Shown here in pieces: positions 52,936 to 62,600 of a DNA stretch of 63,269 bases. The stretch spans positions 1 through 63,269 of the forward strand of contig JBLHRR010000014.1 in assembly GCA_047626155.1 (NCBI GenBank). The letters are read 5' to 3'. Positions within the stretch are counted from its first letter, which is position 1. The number at the start of each line of letters is the position of its first letter. Below the pieces are notes generated by a model that did no database searches, was not told the origin of the DNA, and saw nothing but the letters and a program-made list of their open reading frames with translations. This DNA comes from CALGLS01 sp047626155 (lineage in GTDB: Bacteria > Bacteroidota > Bacteroidia > Chitinophagales > Saprospiraceae). The position numbers were made by a program, and so were the translations under genes.

Positions 52936-53865
52936 CTAGTTCTCTTTAAAACTCTTATCCATTTCCAATTGAGTGAGTCGTTGTTTTTCTAAATCATTTA
53001 TTTGTTCTTTTATTAATAATACTTTCTTTGCTAAATAAGGATTGTCAACATTCTTAAGTTTATCAAATATCATATTCATTTGATTCATATTATAGTCACT
53101 TGGCTTTTCAATATTTTCTCCTTTATTTATTCTATTAGTTTCATAAATCAAATAATTAGCAAATTCGTGCTTTAATAAATCCAAATTGAACCATTTGGAA
53201 AAAATTGAATTTGGGAAAGAATTCACTAATTCTTGAATTCTGTTTTTCGACTCTAAATCTTTTTTCAAAACATCTGTTTTGTAAAAAGAATGAGGAATAC
53301 GCATCGTACTAATTTGCTCATAAACTTGCCTATTCTCTCCAATATATGGTTTGATATGGATGTTTATATTATTGCTATAAATCCGGTCATTTAAACCATT
53401 TGAATTAAATTGATATACTAACCTTAAGGAGACATTCTGATTTTCAGTAAAGTAATATTTAACACTATCTATCTCCCTAAAAACATGAGGGATAAATTCG
53501 ATATCCATTAGAATAGAATCATTAGCATGAAAGTGGAATTTAATCAAGGGGATCAACGATGTCAGTCCTTTGTCTTCAGAGCCAGATAACTTCTCCCATT
53601 TACCTGATTCGCCTAAATAATCAAAGTACAAGCTACCAAATCTTACAGATGGCTTTAGTAAACTTATACCTTCTTTAGATAAATTGCTGATTTTTGCAGA
53701 AACACAAATAGGATCAATCAGACCTATGGTATCTATTGTGTTTGAAATGTTATAAGATTGAATTTGAACGGAAAGCTCATTACTTAATTCTTGTCCTTTT
53801 GCAGAATGAATTTGACATGAAGACAGAAGCACTAATAGAAAAAAGAATTGAATTTGATTTTTCAT
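52936..53865 (-). CDS. Uncharacterised lipoprotein
   Basis: 309-aa protein I do not recognise. A signal peptide with lipobox LLSSC at residues 13-17 predicts a lipoprotein. The N-terminal half (about 30-170) is beta-rich (ELSVQIQSYNISNTID, CVSAKISNLSKEG, NVSLRLVYQF) like an Ig-type domain; the C-terminal half is helical and charged (VLKKDLESKNRIQELV, AKKVLLIKEQINDLEKQR). It starts 22 nt after the metzincin gene ends, on the same strand, so the two are very likely co-transcribed; it may anchor or inhibit the protease, which is conjecture. Confidence 0.65.
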   Translation of the reverse strand: MKNQIQFFFLLVLLSSCQIHSAKGQELSNELSVQIQSYNISNTIDTIGLIDPICVSAKISNLSKEGISLLKPSVRFGSLYFDYLGESGKWEKLSGSEDKGLTSLIPLIKFHFHANDSILMDIEFIPHVFREIDSVKYYFTENQNVSLRLVYQFNSNGLNDRIYSNNINIHIKPYIGENRQVYEQISTMRIPHSFYKTDVLKKDLESKNRIQELVNSFPNSIFSKWFNLDLLKHEFANYLIYETNRINKGENIEKPSDYNMNQMNMIFDKLKNVDNPYLAKKVLLIKEQINDLEKQRLTQLEMDKSFKEN

Positions 53866-53887
53866 TAAAATATTTTAAATGGTTACT

Positions 53888-56707
53888 TTATTGGCCAGGG
53901 CTATTTATCCTACTCCTAATTAAATTAAGATGCCTTGGAATTAAGTCTATTGATCCAATTAGAGGCCCTCCGTTTCTCATCAACCCCATTTCTCCAGCTA
54001 CGAATTCGGGAATTCCAGCCGGAAGAATATTAGCATTTCCATGAGATAAGCCAAATTGATGTCCGACTTCATGGGCAACATAAAGGGCCTCAGAAAGGCC
54101 TAATGGAACATCTAAAATCGTTTCTATAAAAATTAACGAGGTATTACCGCCTATAAATAAATCTGTGTCGTGAACCCTGGGAACTCCAGTATCCGGCCAA
54201 ACATCAAGTATACCATGGAGCTTACCTTCTGCATTGGGATCTCCATCAAGTTCATTATCTGATTGCCAACAAGATGTAAGGTGTGAAACCCAAAAAAAGT
54301 CGGACTCAGCAGATTCACGGTTCATTTTAATATCATTAAGTTGCACATTTGCAATTACAGGATCTTCAAGAATAAATAAATTTTCTACGAATTGAATATC
54401 GTTATCATTATTAGCCATAATTCCACCTCCATCAAGAACAGGAAGTAAGTATGCCCTATTAAAAACATTCATTTCTGTCAAAGAAGAATGATGAGGTAAA
54501 GTAGCAGGAACCGCATCATCATCAACAACTTTAGTCCGTAGACGAAATTGAGTTGTATTCACTGTATTTACACTGCCAAGAGGAACGTCAATGTTGGTAT
54601 TTCCACCGCTAGCAACATTAATAGTACCACCATTATAATCCATAATATTAACACCAACGGGTAAATCTATAGTCCATGTATAATCAGCAGGGTTAATTTT
54701 GTCTACGCTTGCTATTGTAGTATTTAATACTATGCCACCAAGTGTAGTCAAGGCGCATGGTAAGCCATTTAAGTCTATCGGGGCATTTAACTCTATTCTC
54801 CTAAACCCATTCCCAACTATTCCAGGAATTACTACTGCTCCAGCCCCTATCCCTAGTGTTAGTGTCCCCATCTCAAATCGTCCATTTGCTAATGCCACCC
54901 CGGGGTTATAGAGGTTTGGAGAATTATCTCTAAAGGGCTGTGGTGATGTATTATTTACTAAATCTTGTTGAGTGAAAAACGTTAAAACATTGTTCCCTTG
55001 AGCATTAGGAGTAGGCATTGGCAGAGGTGCCGGAGGAGGCATATTAGGAACTATTACACTTGCAAAATCATTTATTCTAACTTCCTTTTGTTGGGTAGAA
55101 CCAGCCTGAACATATGGTTCCATCGAATCACTTTCCAAATGTAATATCCGCCAAACCGTCAAAATCGGAGTCATGTATTCCTCAGCAAAGGGTATTTCTT
55201 TCTGCAAATCAGGATTTCCATTTGTATCTTCATCGACGACTTTAAACCCGTGATGTCTATCTACATTTTTTAATTGCCCAAGAAAGTCTTGATCTATGCT
55301 AACTGCTAATCGGAAATTATCTCCCGGTGATTGTGAAACTTTAAATCTAACAATAGCAAGAACCGAAGGAGCAAGGGGGTCTGCATCCTGAGAAAATTCA
55401 ATTGCAATTATTTCATCTCCAACATCGTCTGGAAAAGCGCCATACTTCCCACCTCCCACTACAGTTCCCCTATTGTCTTCAGAAGAGGTATACCCTATAG
55501 CAGTACCACTATATGTTCCTATTCCTCCAATGGCTAAATCGTCATTAGGGTCAATAAAGTTTTCAGGGGCCGAAGGTGGAAGGTATTGATATGGGTCATC
55601 CATATCAAATGCCTTCACATACATTTCTACTGGCTCTAAGGGTTCTACCCAAAGATGAACCCTTGCATTTACGATGTCTCTTGGAGCATTAATATCTCCT
55701 GGCAATCTAGCTCCAGGAAACACCCTGAAACAAGTGAGGGGGCTACCATTTTCATTTGTCTGACCTACAGGGAATTGAGGATCATTATCCAAATTCACGC
55801 TACCATGGTTCGGAGGAGCGAAACCATTGCCTTGTGGAGAAACAGACCATTCAAAAAATCGGACACCAAGTATTGTCAAGGCCATTTCCTCTGTAGCTTC
55901 GCAAGTGGCACCACTATACTCCATTACTAATCGAGTATGCCTTTGAGCAGTATGCCGATACGTTCCTTCAACCCATAGGTCTTTTGTATAGAAGCCACCA
56001 GATAAATTGGACAAGACTAAGTCATCTCCCAATATATACTCACCAGTAGACTTATCTGCGGACTGCCAAAATTTTGCATAATTTTGCATACTCACAAAAT
56101 CATCGTTAGAATTATCAATAGCATCCAATTTTATTGTTGGAGGGACACCACCAGCTATAGCAGCATTTACTTTAAGTCTTATCTTAATAAAATCATCATC
56201 CCCTCCAGTTATAACCATATCTTCATAATCAAAATCGCCATCCATATCGTCATTATCTACATTAACGAACGCCATTGCATCATCATTGTCAGGTAAGGGA
56301 GTAACTCCATCTCCTCCCAACGAAATTGGCTTAAATACATCAATTACCACAGCATTTCCCCCAGGCATTACATTAACTAAGACTGAACCAATGATAGGCT
56401 CTACAGTTGTTGGTTTTTTGATAGTTAAAGTATAAGTAGTAGTAACAGTTGGAGATACTGTTATATTCCTTTCAGACGAAAGCGTCGTAGATGTAGTTCC
56501 ACCTACAGGAGGGGGATTTGAAGTCCAACAGAAAGTTGTACCTTCTTCCAGACAACAGGCATCAGTAGCACTAGGCCCAAGAATAACCTGACAACCGCTA
56601 ACAATATTCGCGGTGGAGCCAAGAGGAATTTGACCACTAATAAAATTTGGAAAAAGAGCTAAGCTAAAAAGAGTAAGTATTAGGTGTTTTTTAGTATTCA
56701 TATTCAT
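53888..56707 (-). CDS. Secreted metzincin metalloprotease with large N-terminal region
   Basis: 939-aa secreted protein. Signal peptide about 1-25 (LFSLALFPNFISG). An N-terminal Ig-like module (about 30-120) is followed by a long beta-rich region without known motifs (about 130-800). The catalytic site is at the extreme C-terminus: HEVGHQFGLSH (879-889), the full HExxHxxGxxH metzincin zinc motif, followed about 20 residues later by the Met-turn (Met906 or Met910 in GEMGLMRNGG). Unusually, the protein ends 29 residues after that and carries no T9SS sorting domain, so release or anchoring must differ from its neighbours. First gene of the metzincin / lipoprotein / PKD / tail-fibre unit. Confidence 0.82.
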   Translation of the reverse strand: MNMNTKKHLILTLFSLALFPNFISGQIPLGSTANIVSGCQVILGPSATDACCLEEGTTFCWTSNPPPVGGTTSTTLSSERNITVSPTVTTTYTLTIKKPTTVEPIIGSVLVNVMPGGNAVVIDVFKPISLGGDGVTPLPDNDDAMAFVNVDNDDMDGDFDYEDMVITGGDDDFIKIRLKVNAAIAGGVPPTIKLDAIDNSNDDFVSMQNYAKFWQSADKSTGEYILGDDLVLSNLSGGFYTKDLWVEGTYRHTAQRHTRLVMEYSGATCEATEEMALTILGVRFFEWSVSPQGNGFAPPNHGSVNLDNDPQFPVGQTNENGSPLTCFRVFPGARLPGDINAPRDIVNARVHLWVEPLEPVEMYVKAFDMDDPYQYLPPSAPENFIDPNDDLAIGGIGTYSGTAIGYTSSEDNRGTVVGGGKYGAFPDDVGDEIIAIEFSQDADPLAPSVLAIVRFKVSQSPGDNFRLAVSIDQDFLGQLKNVDRHHGFKVVDEDTNGNPDLQKEIPFAEEYMTPILTVWRILHLESDSMEPYVQAGSTQQKEVRINDFASVIVPNMPPPAPLPMPTPNAQGNNVLTFFTQQDLVNNTSPQPFRDNSPNLYNPGVALANGRFEMGTLTLGIGAGAVVIPGIVGNGFRRIELNAPIDLNGLPCALTTLGGIVLNTTIASVDKINPADYTWTIDLPVGVNIMDYNGGTINVASGGNTNIDVPLGSVNTVNTTQFRLRTKVVDDDAVPATLPHHSSLTEMNVFNRAYLLPVLDGGGIMANNDNDIQFVENLFILEDPVIANVQLNDIKMNRESAESDFFWVSHLTSCWQSDNELDGDPNAEGKLHGILDVWPDTGVPRVHDTDLFIGGNTSLIFIETILDVPLGLSEALYVAHEVGHQFGLSHGNANILPAGIPEFVAGEMGLMRNGGPLIGSIDLIPRHLNLIRSRINSPGQ

Positions 56708-56743
56708 AGATGCTTCTTAAAGAAGAATTATTTGGATATGGCC

Positions 56744-56751
56744 CAAACATA
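56744..56751 (-). promoter_or_regulatory. -7 element TATGTTTG for the metzincin unit
   Basis: On the minus strand TATGTTTG (56751-56744) matches TAnnTTTG and places the transcript start near 56739, about 32 nt before the metzincin ATG. No clear -33 TTTG is at the right distance. Confidence 0.45.
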
Positions 56752-57269
56752 CTACCAATGCTTATGAAAAAAATACCTCTTTTATACTAAAGTCAGCTTT
56801 CTATTATCCAACTCAATGAAATTGTAACAAATTAAATACGGAATAATAAGCCATGCGAGCGTCTTTTCAGAACAATATACTTACAGACACCCCCCTTATG
56901 CGTTTTATATTCTACTCACTACTCGAACCATGCACGTCCTTAGTCAGCTTTTAACTTTTTACAACATCTAATATTAATAATCTAATTCATATGTTCTGGA
57001 GCTAAATGGTATATTTTCTGGAATTAAAACATACGAGAAAGTATGATATTTAATTTCCGAAAAAGTAGGCCAATTAAATATCAACCTAACGGTTAATGTT
57101 TTTTAACCCCATCTGAAGATCTTTTAAAACCATCCTTTTTCCGTACCACTCCCCTACTACACTCCGCTCTATTAAAATCACCTTATACCCGTTCGATAAA
57201 TAGGTTCGCAGAGTCAAAGTTTGAAAAAATTCACTTGCTACCGCTATTTCATTCAAGTAGAATCAGAGA
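56752..57269. other. Intergenic region upstream of the metzincin unit
   Basis: AT-rich, no credible gene on either strand and no strong repeat. It borders the recombinase relic. Confidence 0.3.
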
Positions 57270-57544
57270 ATGAAAATCGGATATGCACAAGTCAGCACCA
57301 AAGACAAAAATCTATCTTTACAACAAGACGATCTCGAACGAGCAGGTTGCGAAATGATCTTTTAAGAAAAAGCCAGTGATGCAACATCTGATTGACCGCA
57401 ACTCAATGAACTTATTTCCCAACTTCGTAAAATGATATTGTCATCATTTGGAGGCTTGACCGTTTAGGTCGTTCGCTTCGTGACTTAGTAAAGCTGGTTT
57501 CGGATATTCAAGATAAAGGAGTTTCTTTTGAGCTTTCTTTCTAA
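57270..57544 (+). pseudogene. Serine recombinase (resolvase/invertase) relic
   Basis: Translation begins MKIGYAQVSTKDKNLSLQQD, then DLERAGCEMIF, stop, EKASDATSD, stop, PQLNELISQLRK. After a one-base shift it continues DIVIIWRLDRLGRSLRDLVK and LVSDIQDKGVSFELSF, stop. This is the N-terminal catalytic domain of a resolvase/invertase: the catalytic Ser lies in VSTKD and RLDRLGRS is the conserved Arg motif. Two in-frame stops, a frameshift, loss of the Arg in YARVS and the missing C-terminal DNA-binding domain show that it is dead. Confidence 0.85.
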
Positions 57545-57758
57545 GTCCTTAACTTACTGATTCATCGGTGTAACTTCATGCGAAAAAAACAGAATCATAT
57601 AACAATATACTTCCTAATTTAATACCATTGAGCCACTATTGAATCTCCATAGCAAAATGACTACTTGGTCCTTGGAAATACTTGTTCGACAATGTTCGAA
57701 AGTCGGCATCTAATATAACCTTCAACCTCATATGTTTAATATTAGGCACCGTTTTTAT

Positions 57759-58649
57759 TTACCTAATCAATGTAACATCTCCATTGAATTTTCTAATTAT
57801 TCCATAATCAGAAAAATTAATCGAGTAGATGTATGTATCGGTAGGAGCAGGCTCTCCTTTGAATAATCCATTCCAGCCCTCGTCTGCATCACTTGTTTGA
57901 TATACCTTCACCCCCCATCTATTAAATATTGAAAAAGAATATTCTTTTATTGCTGAGCATTCCGATTGCAATAATTTAAACACATCATTTATTCCATCTC
58001 CATCTGGTGTAAAAGCATTAGGAATGGCTAAATCGCATGGATTTATCCTTAAAGAGGAATTATCAATCAATACATTTCCAGAATGTACTTTATCATCATC
58101 GCTAGACTTAGTTTGGAATAGTATGTTTTCAAAATCTATCGTGGAAGTAAATTCAAACGTATATTCCTTCCAATCAGAATGACTTATGACTGGAGTAACA
58201 GCAACGTATTCTTGAAAGTTACAATCACCATTATTCATCCCTAACCAAATTTCCAGCTTTATTGGTTTATCAAATCGCAAAATATCATCTCCAGAATTTA
58301 AAATTGCTCTAAGATCATTTGAGAAACTAGCATCGAATGATACAATATATTTTTCATTGGCTAGTCCTTTTTCTTCTAGTACTTGAATAACGGATTCAAA
58401 TGTATTGGATACATAAGATGGTATTAAATTACCATCTCCTCTTGTTACTAAACTTACATATTGATCGCCATGGGATGGTGAAGTTTCCACTCCCCAATTC
58501 CCTGGCTGTCTATCTGGAGTACTATATTCTTTACATGACCACCAAGTAGAATTTTCTTCAAATGATGGATCAATGAACAGTTCTTGAGATATTAGTACTG
58601 TTGAGTAGTTAAAGAGAATAATTAAATAGATTAAACGATACATCATCAT
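57759..58649 (-). CDS. Short T9SS type B secreted protein
   Basis: 296-aa secreted protein: signal peptide YRLIYLIILFNYSTVLISQ, a jelly-roll-like carbohydrate-binding-type domain (about 25-200: LFIDPSFEENSTWW, NWGVETSPSHGDQYVSL, WKEYTFEFTST, GNVLIDNSSLRI) and a type B sorting domain (AIPNAFTPDGDGINDVFK, YSFSIFNRWGVKVYQTS, GWNGLFKG). It probably displays the binding module at the cell surface. The frame is open for 37 more codons upstream, but ATG 58649 fits the signal peptide. A -7 element (TATATTTG, 58799-58792 on the minus strand) suggests a leader of about 140 nt. Confidence 0.8.
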   Translation of the reverse strand: MMMYRLIYLIILFNYSTVLISQELFIDPSFEENSTWWSCKEYSTPDRQPGNWGVETSPSHGDQYVSLVTRGDGNLIPSYVSNTFESVIQVLEEKGLANEKYIVSFDASFSNDLRAILNSGDDILRFDKPIKLEIWLGMNNGDCNFQEYVAVTPVISHSDWKEYTFEFTSTIDFENILFQTKSSDDDKVHSGNVLIDNSSLRINPCDLAIPNAFTPDGDGINDVFKLLQSECSAIKEYSFSIFNRWGVKVYQTSDADEGWNGLFKGEPAPTDTYIYSINFSDYGIIRKFNGDVTLIR

Positions 58650-58791
58650 CTTATTATTTTTTTGTTCAAGTTTCATTTTGTCTTTCATGATTTCTATTAA
58701 CTGACATTGCATTTGTTTTACATCTGTATGTCGTAGTCGTTCTTCAATGGTTTCCAGCACTTTGCTATTGGGTTTAATTTCGCAATACGTG

Positions 58792-58799
58792 CAAATATA
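58792..58799 (-). promoter_or_regulatory. -7 element TATATTTG for the T9SS type B gene
   Basis: Minus-strand TATATTTG matches TAnnTTTG; no -33 TTTG is evident. It lies beside the broken cotH 5' fragment, so the present promoter may have been created by the rearrangement. Confidence 0.4.
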
Positions 58800-58837
58800 A
58801 GAACAAGTATTAAAAACGGAATCTGTTTTCTAATAAC

Positions 58838-58955
58838 CTTTTCCTTTTCACCAATATTAAACTCAGCGCACAAGTCGTTATTAACGAATTTTCCGCTGCC
58901 AACTACGATCAATTCACCGACAACTTTGGCGAATACGAAGACTGGATTGAGCTTT
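58838..58955 (+). pseudogene. 5' fragment of a third cotH-type gene
   Basis: About 93 percent identical over 118 nt to the beginning of the cotH gene at 59667 (signal-peptide end and first part of the lamin-tail domain). In frame it reads LFLFTNIKLSAQVVINEFSA then EYEDWIEL, where it breaks off. The differences are mostly synonymous or conservative, as in a once-functional paralogue. The start codon is absent. Just after the break GATTGCGACTACATGAC encodes DCDYMT, resembling the later CDFM/CDYM segment of CotH, so an internal deletion is possible. The minus-strand frame over this stretch is a shadow. Confidence 0.75.
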
Positions 58956-59153
58956 TGATTGCGACTACATGACGGCATCAGTCAAGATAGACTTCCCATC
59001 TATTTGTTTTTTTTTTGAAGACCTATTCAATACCCGACGACGTGGCAAAGCTATATTCTACGATTTATTTAAATCTATTTTGGCTCTGGATAGAAGAGGA
59101 TTAAAGGAGATTTACCTATCCGTCTAATCCTTAATAAGAAGGCCCAATTAAAA

Positions 59154-59192
59154 AAGGCCGATCCACCCTAAAGTGAACCGACCTTCCTTTTA
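59154..59192. terminator. Bidirectional terminator-like hairpin
   Basis: AAGGCCG-ATCCACC (from 59154) pairs, with G-U wobbles, with AGTGAACCGACCTT (to 59185); it has A-runs on the left and CCTTTTT on the right. It lies just downstream of the orphan T9SS domain on the minus strand. Confidence 0.65.
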
Positions 59193-59217
59193 AATCTCCA
59201 TATTACTTCAGCATAAC

Positions 59218-59451
59218 CTACTGAAGTATCATCTTCTTCGATGCAGTACCAAATGGCGTCACCAATTGATAATGCAATAAACCAGAAGACAATCCATCCT
59301 TCGATATAGAAACCCTATTATAACCTTTCTCATAATCTCCTTCTACCTGCTTTAATAAGCGGTCAGAAGCATCGTAAATCGTCAAAGTTCCTTTACCTGA
59401 TTCAGGTAAATCAAACCCGATTACCCTTTCCCCCTTGAATGAATTCAACAA
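59218..59451 (-). pseudogene. Orphan T9SS C-terminal domain fragment
   Basis: A 77-codon frame whose translation (FKGERVIGFDLPESGKGTLT, IYDASDRLLKQVEGDYEKGY, NRVSISKDGLSSGLLHYQLV) is a normal type A T9SS sorting domain. The frame is closed nine codons upstream and has no signal peptide, so it is the detached tail of a lost secreted protein. Its own terminator follows. Confidence 0.75.
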
Positions 59452-59666
59452 GTTCTGCCCACCTTCATTCCCCCTTCAACTTTACCCCCTCATTATTTGG
59501 TCACCCCCCTCAAGTTTCGTACTTTCATTTGTCATTCTATTTAATATTCGCAATAGATTTTCTCTATACCTAAAGAAACAGACGCAACATTTCCAAAAAC
59601 AAAATTGGCCTCTACTTTTATGTAATACCTAAATATAGAATCCAACAAGCCTACAATACCCTCAAC

Positions 59667-62600
59667 ATGAAAAGCCCCCTACTCCCAATCAGTCTGATTT
59701 GCCTTTTCCTTTTCACCAATACTACCCTCAGCGCACAAGTCCTCATCAATGAATTTTCCGCTGCCAACTACGATCAATTCACCGACAACTTTGGCGAATA
59801 CGAAGATTGGATTGAGCTTTATAATGCTGGCAACAGTAGCGTAAATATTGGTGGCTATTTCCTTAGTGATCGTCCGGATAATCTAGTTAAATTCCAAATC
59901 CCTGCGGGCGTTTCGATTGCTGCAGGTGATCACCTCCGCGTTTGGGCTTCTGGCAATGATTCCTATACCGGAGGCGTCATCCACACCAATTTCAAAATAA
60001 CGCAAACTAGAGATGCGGAAGCTATTATCTTTAGTGACAACAGCGCCAACATACTGGACAGCCAAGCAATTGATGTCCCCAACAAAAAGAACCACTCCTG
60101 GGCTAGAACCCCAGATGGTAGTACAACCTGGGGCATTGACACCAGTCCCACTCCCAACAATACAAATACAAGTGTAGACCAAGCTTATGCCACTCGCCCG
60201 CTGATTGAACCTGCTGCCGGTAATTACGGAGGGTCAGTATCTGTAAACATTAGCTCCCCAGATCCGAATGTAACGATTTACTACACCACCGATGGAAGTA
60301 CCCCTAACAATGGTTCTTCTTTTTACAGCGGTGCCTTTACTCTTTCTGTTACTACAGTGGTTAAAGCCATTGCCCTTAATTCAGATGGCAGCATTCCGGA
60401 CAGTCACTTAGACGTTCATACTTATTTTATAAATGAATCACATACTGTCCCAATCGTCTCTATTTCCGGGGCAGGTATTCCTAACCTTTTAAGTGGAAGT
60501 ACCGGTGCCGAACCTCAGGGCTACTTTGAATATTTTGATGCAACGGGCGTTCGAGTTTCTGATTCTTCTGGCGAGTTCAACAAACACGGAAACGACTCTT
60601 GGGCTTACCCACAACGAGGATTTGACTATATTGCAAGAGATCAGTTTGGAGAAGACTATGCCGTTAAACATCAGATTTTCCCTAATAAAACTAGAGATAA
60701 ATTTCAACGGGTAATCATGAAAGCTGCGGCCAATGACAATTACCCTTTCGCAGGCGGGGCTCATATCAGAGACTCCTATGTTAATCAATTATCACAAAAT
60801 GCAGATTTAGAACTGGATGAAAGATCGAATGAATTCTGTGTACTTTATCTCAATGGTGAATACTGGGGCGTGTATGATATTAGAGAAAAAGTGGACGACC
60901 ACGATTTTACAAAATATTACTACGATCAGGGACGTCAGTGGATTGACTTTATAAAAACCTGGGGTGGTACCTGGGCAGAGTATGGATCCATCAATGACTG
61001 GAACAACCTCAATAATTTCATCATCGGTAACGACATGACTGATCCAGCCAACTATGCTTACGTTGGAACAGAACTAGAACTCATGAGCCTTATTGACTAC
61101 ATGATCATCAATACCCATACGGTTTGTAAAGACTGGCTCAATTGGAATACGGCTTGGTGGCGCGGAAGAAAACCATCTGGTGGCGCACAAAAATGGCGAT
61201 ACACGCTCTGGGATATGGATGCCACTTTCGGGCATTACATCAATTACACGGGGATACCTGATGTCACCGCTTATGCAGATCCTTGTGACCCTGAAGACAT
61301 TACATCCGACTTTGAAGGCCACGTAGCTATGTTAATCAGTCTCTTAGAAAATGAAGACTTTTTCGCCATGTATGTCAACCGTTATGCGGACCTCAACAAC
61401 AGCTTTTTAAGTTGTGATTACATGATAGAATTGTTAGATGAAATGGTCAATAATATTGATCCGGAAATGCCCGGTCAATTAGACCGATGGGGCGGCAACT
61501 ATAATACCTGGCTGAATGAAGTACAGGAGATTCGCGATTTTATCCTCATCCGCTGTGATATTATTGATACCGGCATAGAAGAATGCTACAATGTGGAAGG
61601 CCCTTACGACATCGTTGTGGATGTTGATCCTCCGCTCTCTGGCAAAGTACAGATTAACACCATCATTGGGGACAACTACCCCTGGAATGTATCCTACTTT
61701 GGTGGTATTGACATAACGCTCACCGCTATTGAAAACCCTGGCTATCAATTCAGCCATTGGACTTCTAACAACAACGCCTTACTTCCGAACAACAATAGTA
61801 TTACAGTGACTACAGACCTTGCATCTAGTGGTAATATCACCGCTCACTTCATTACAGGAGGCTGTGATCTAAATCCAGTTATAGCAGGCCCGGTAGATCT
61901 ATGTAATGGCGATCAGGCACTACTCACGGTTACTACCCTATTCGATTCCTATCTTTGGTCTGATAATTCTACAACCCAACAAATCACAGTAACTACCCCT
62001 GGGAACTACAGCGTTACGGTCACAGATGCTTTAGGTTGTCCTGATAGTACAGCTTATACTTTAGGAAGTGCCCCCTTCCCCTCCATAATTATTCAAGGGA
62101 CTGATTCTTTTTGTGAAACCGAAAGTACCTTGTTAGACGCTGGTGCCGGTTACGTCAGTTATCTGTGGTCTGATGGAACTGGAGGTCAAAATTTATTGGT
62201 TACCGAAACGGGCATTTACGATGTTATGGTTACCAATGCGGAAGGTTGTACAGGAATGGATCAAATAGAAGTAACTGAAGCTCCTTTACCTATTCCTATA
62301 ATAAATGGAACATCAGTCATTTGTGAGGGCGAAGGCGAAAGTACCTTGTTATTTCTACAGGAAGACTATGTCTCCTACCTTTGGAATAACAACAGTACCG
62401 ATGAAACAATAACCGCTGATGAATCTGGATTATACACCGTCATTGTTACTGACGATATGGGTTGCACCGGAATCGCCAACATTATGATTACAGAAGAAAC
62501 CGTTGTTCTTCCAGAGATCATAGGTTCCCAAACTTTTTGCGAGGGCAGTAATACCCTACTCTCTCTTTCGGAAAGCTACCAAAGCTATTTGTGGAGCGAT

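Noticed and set aside
58718..58978. 86-codon minus-strand frame
   Set aside because: It lies opposite the cotH 5' fragment and is explained as its shadow.
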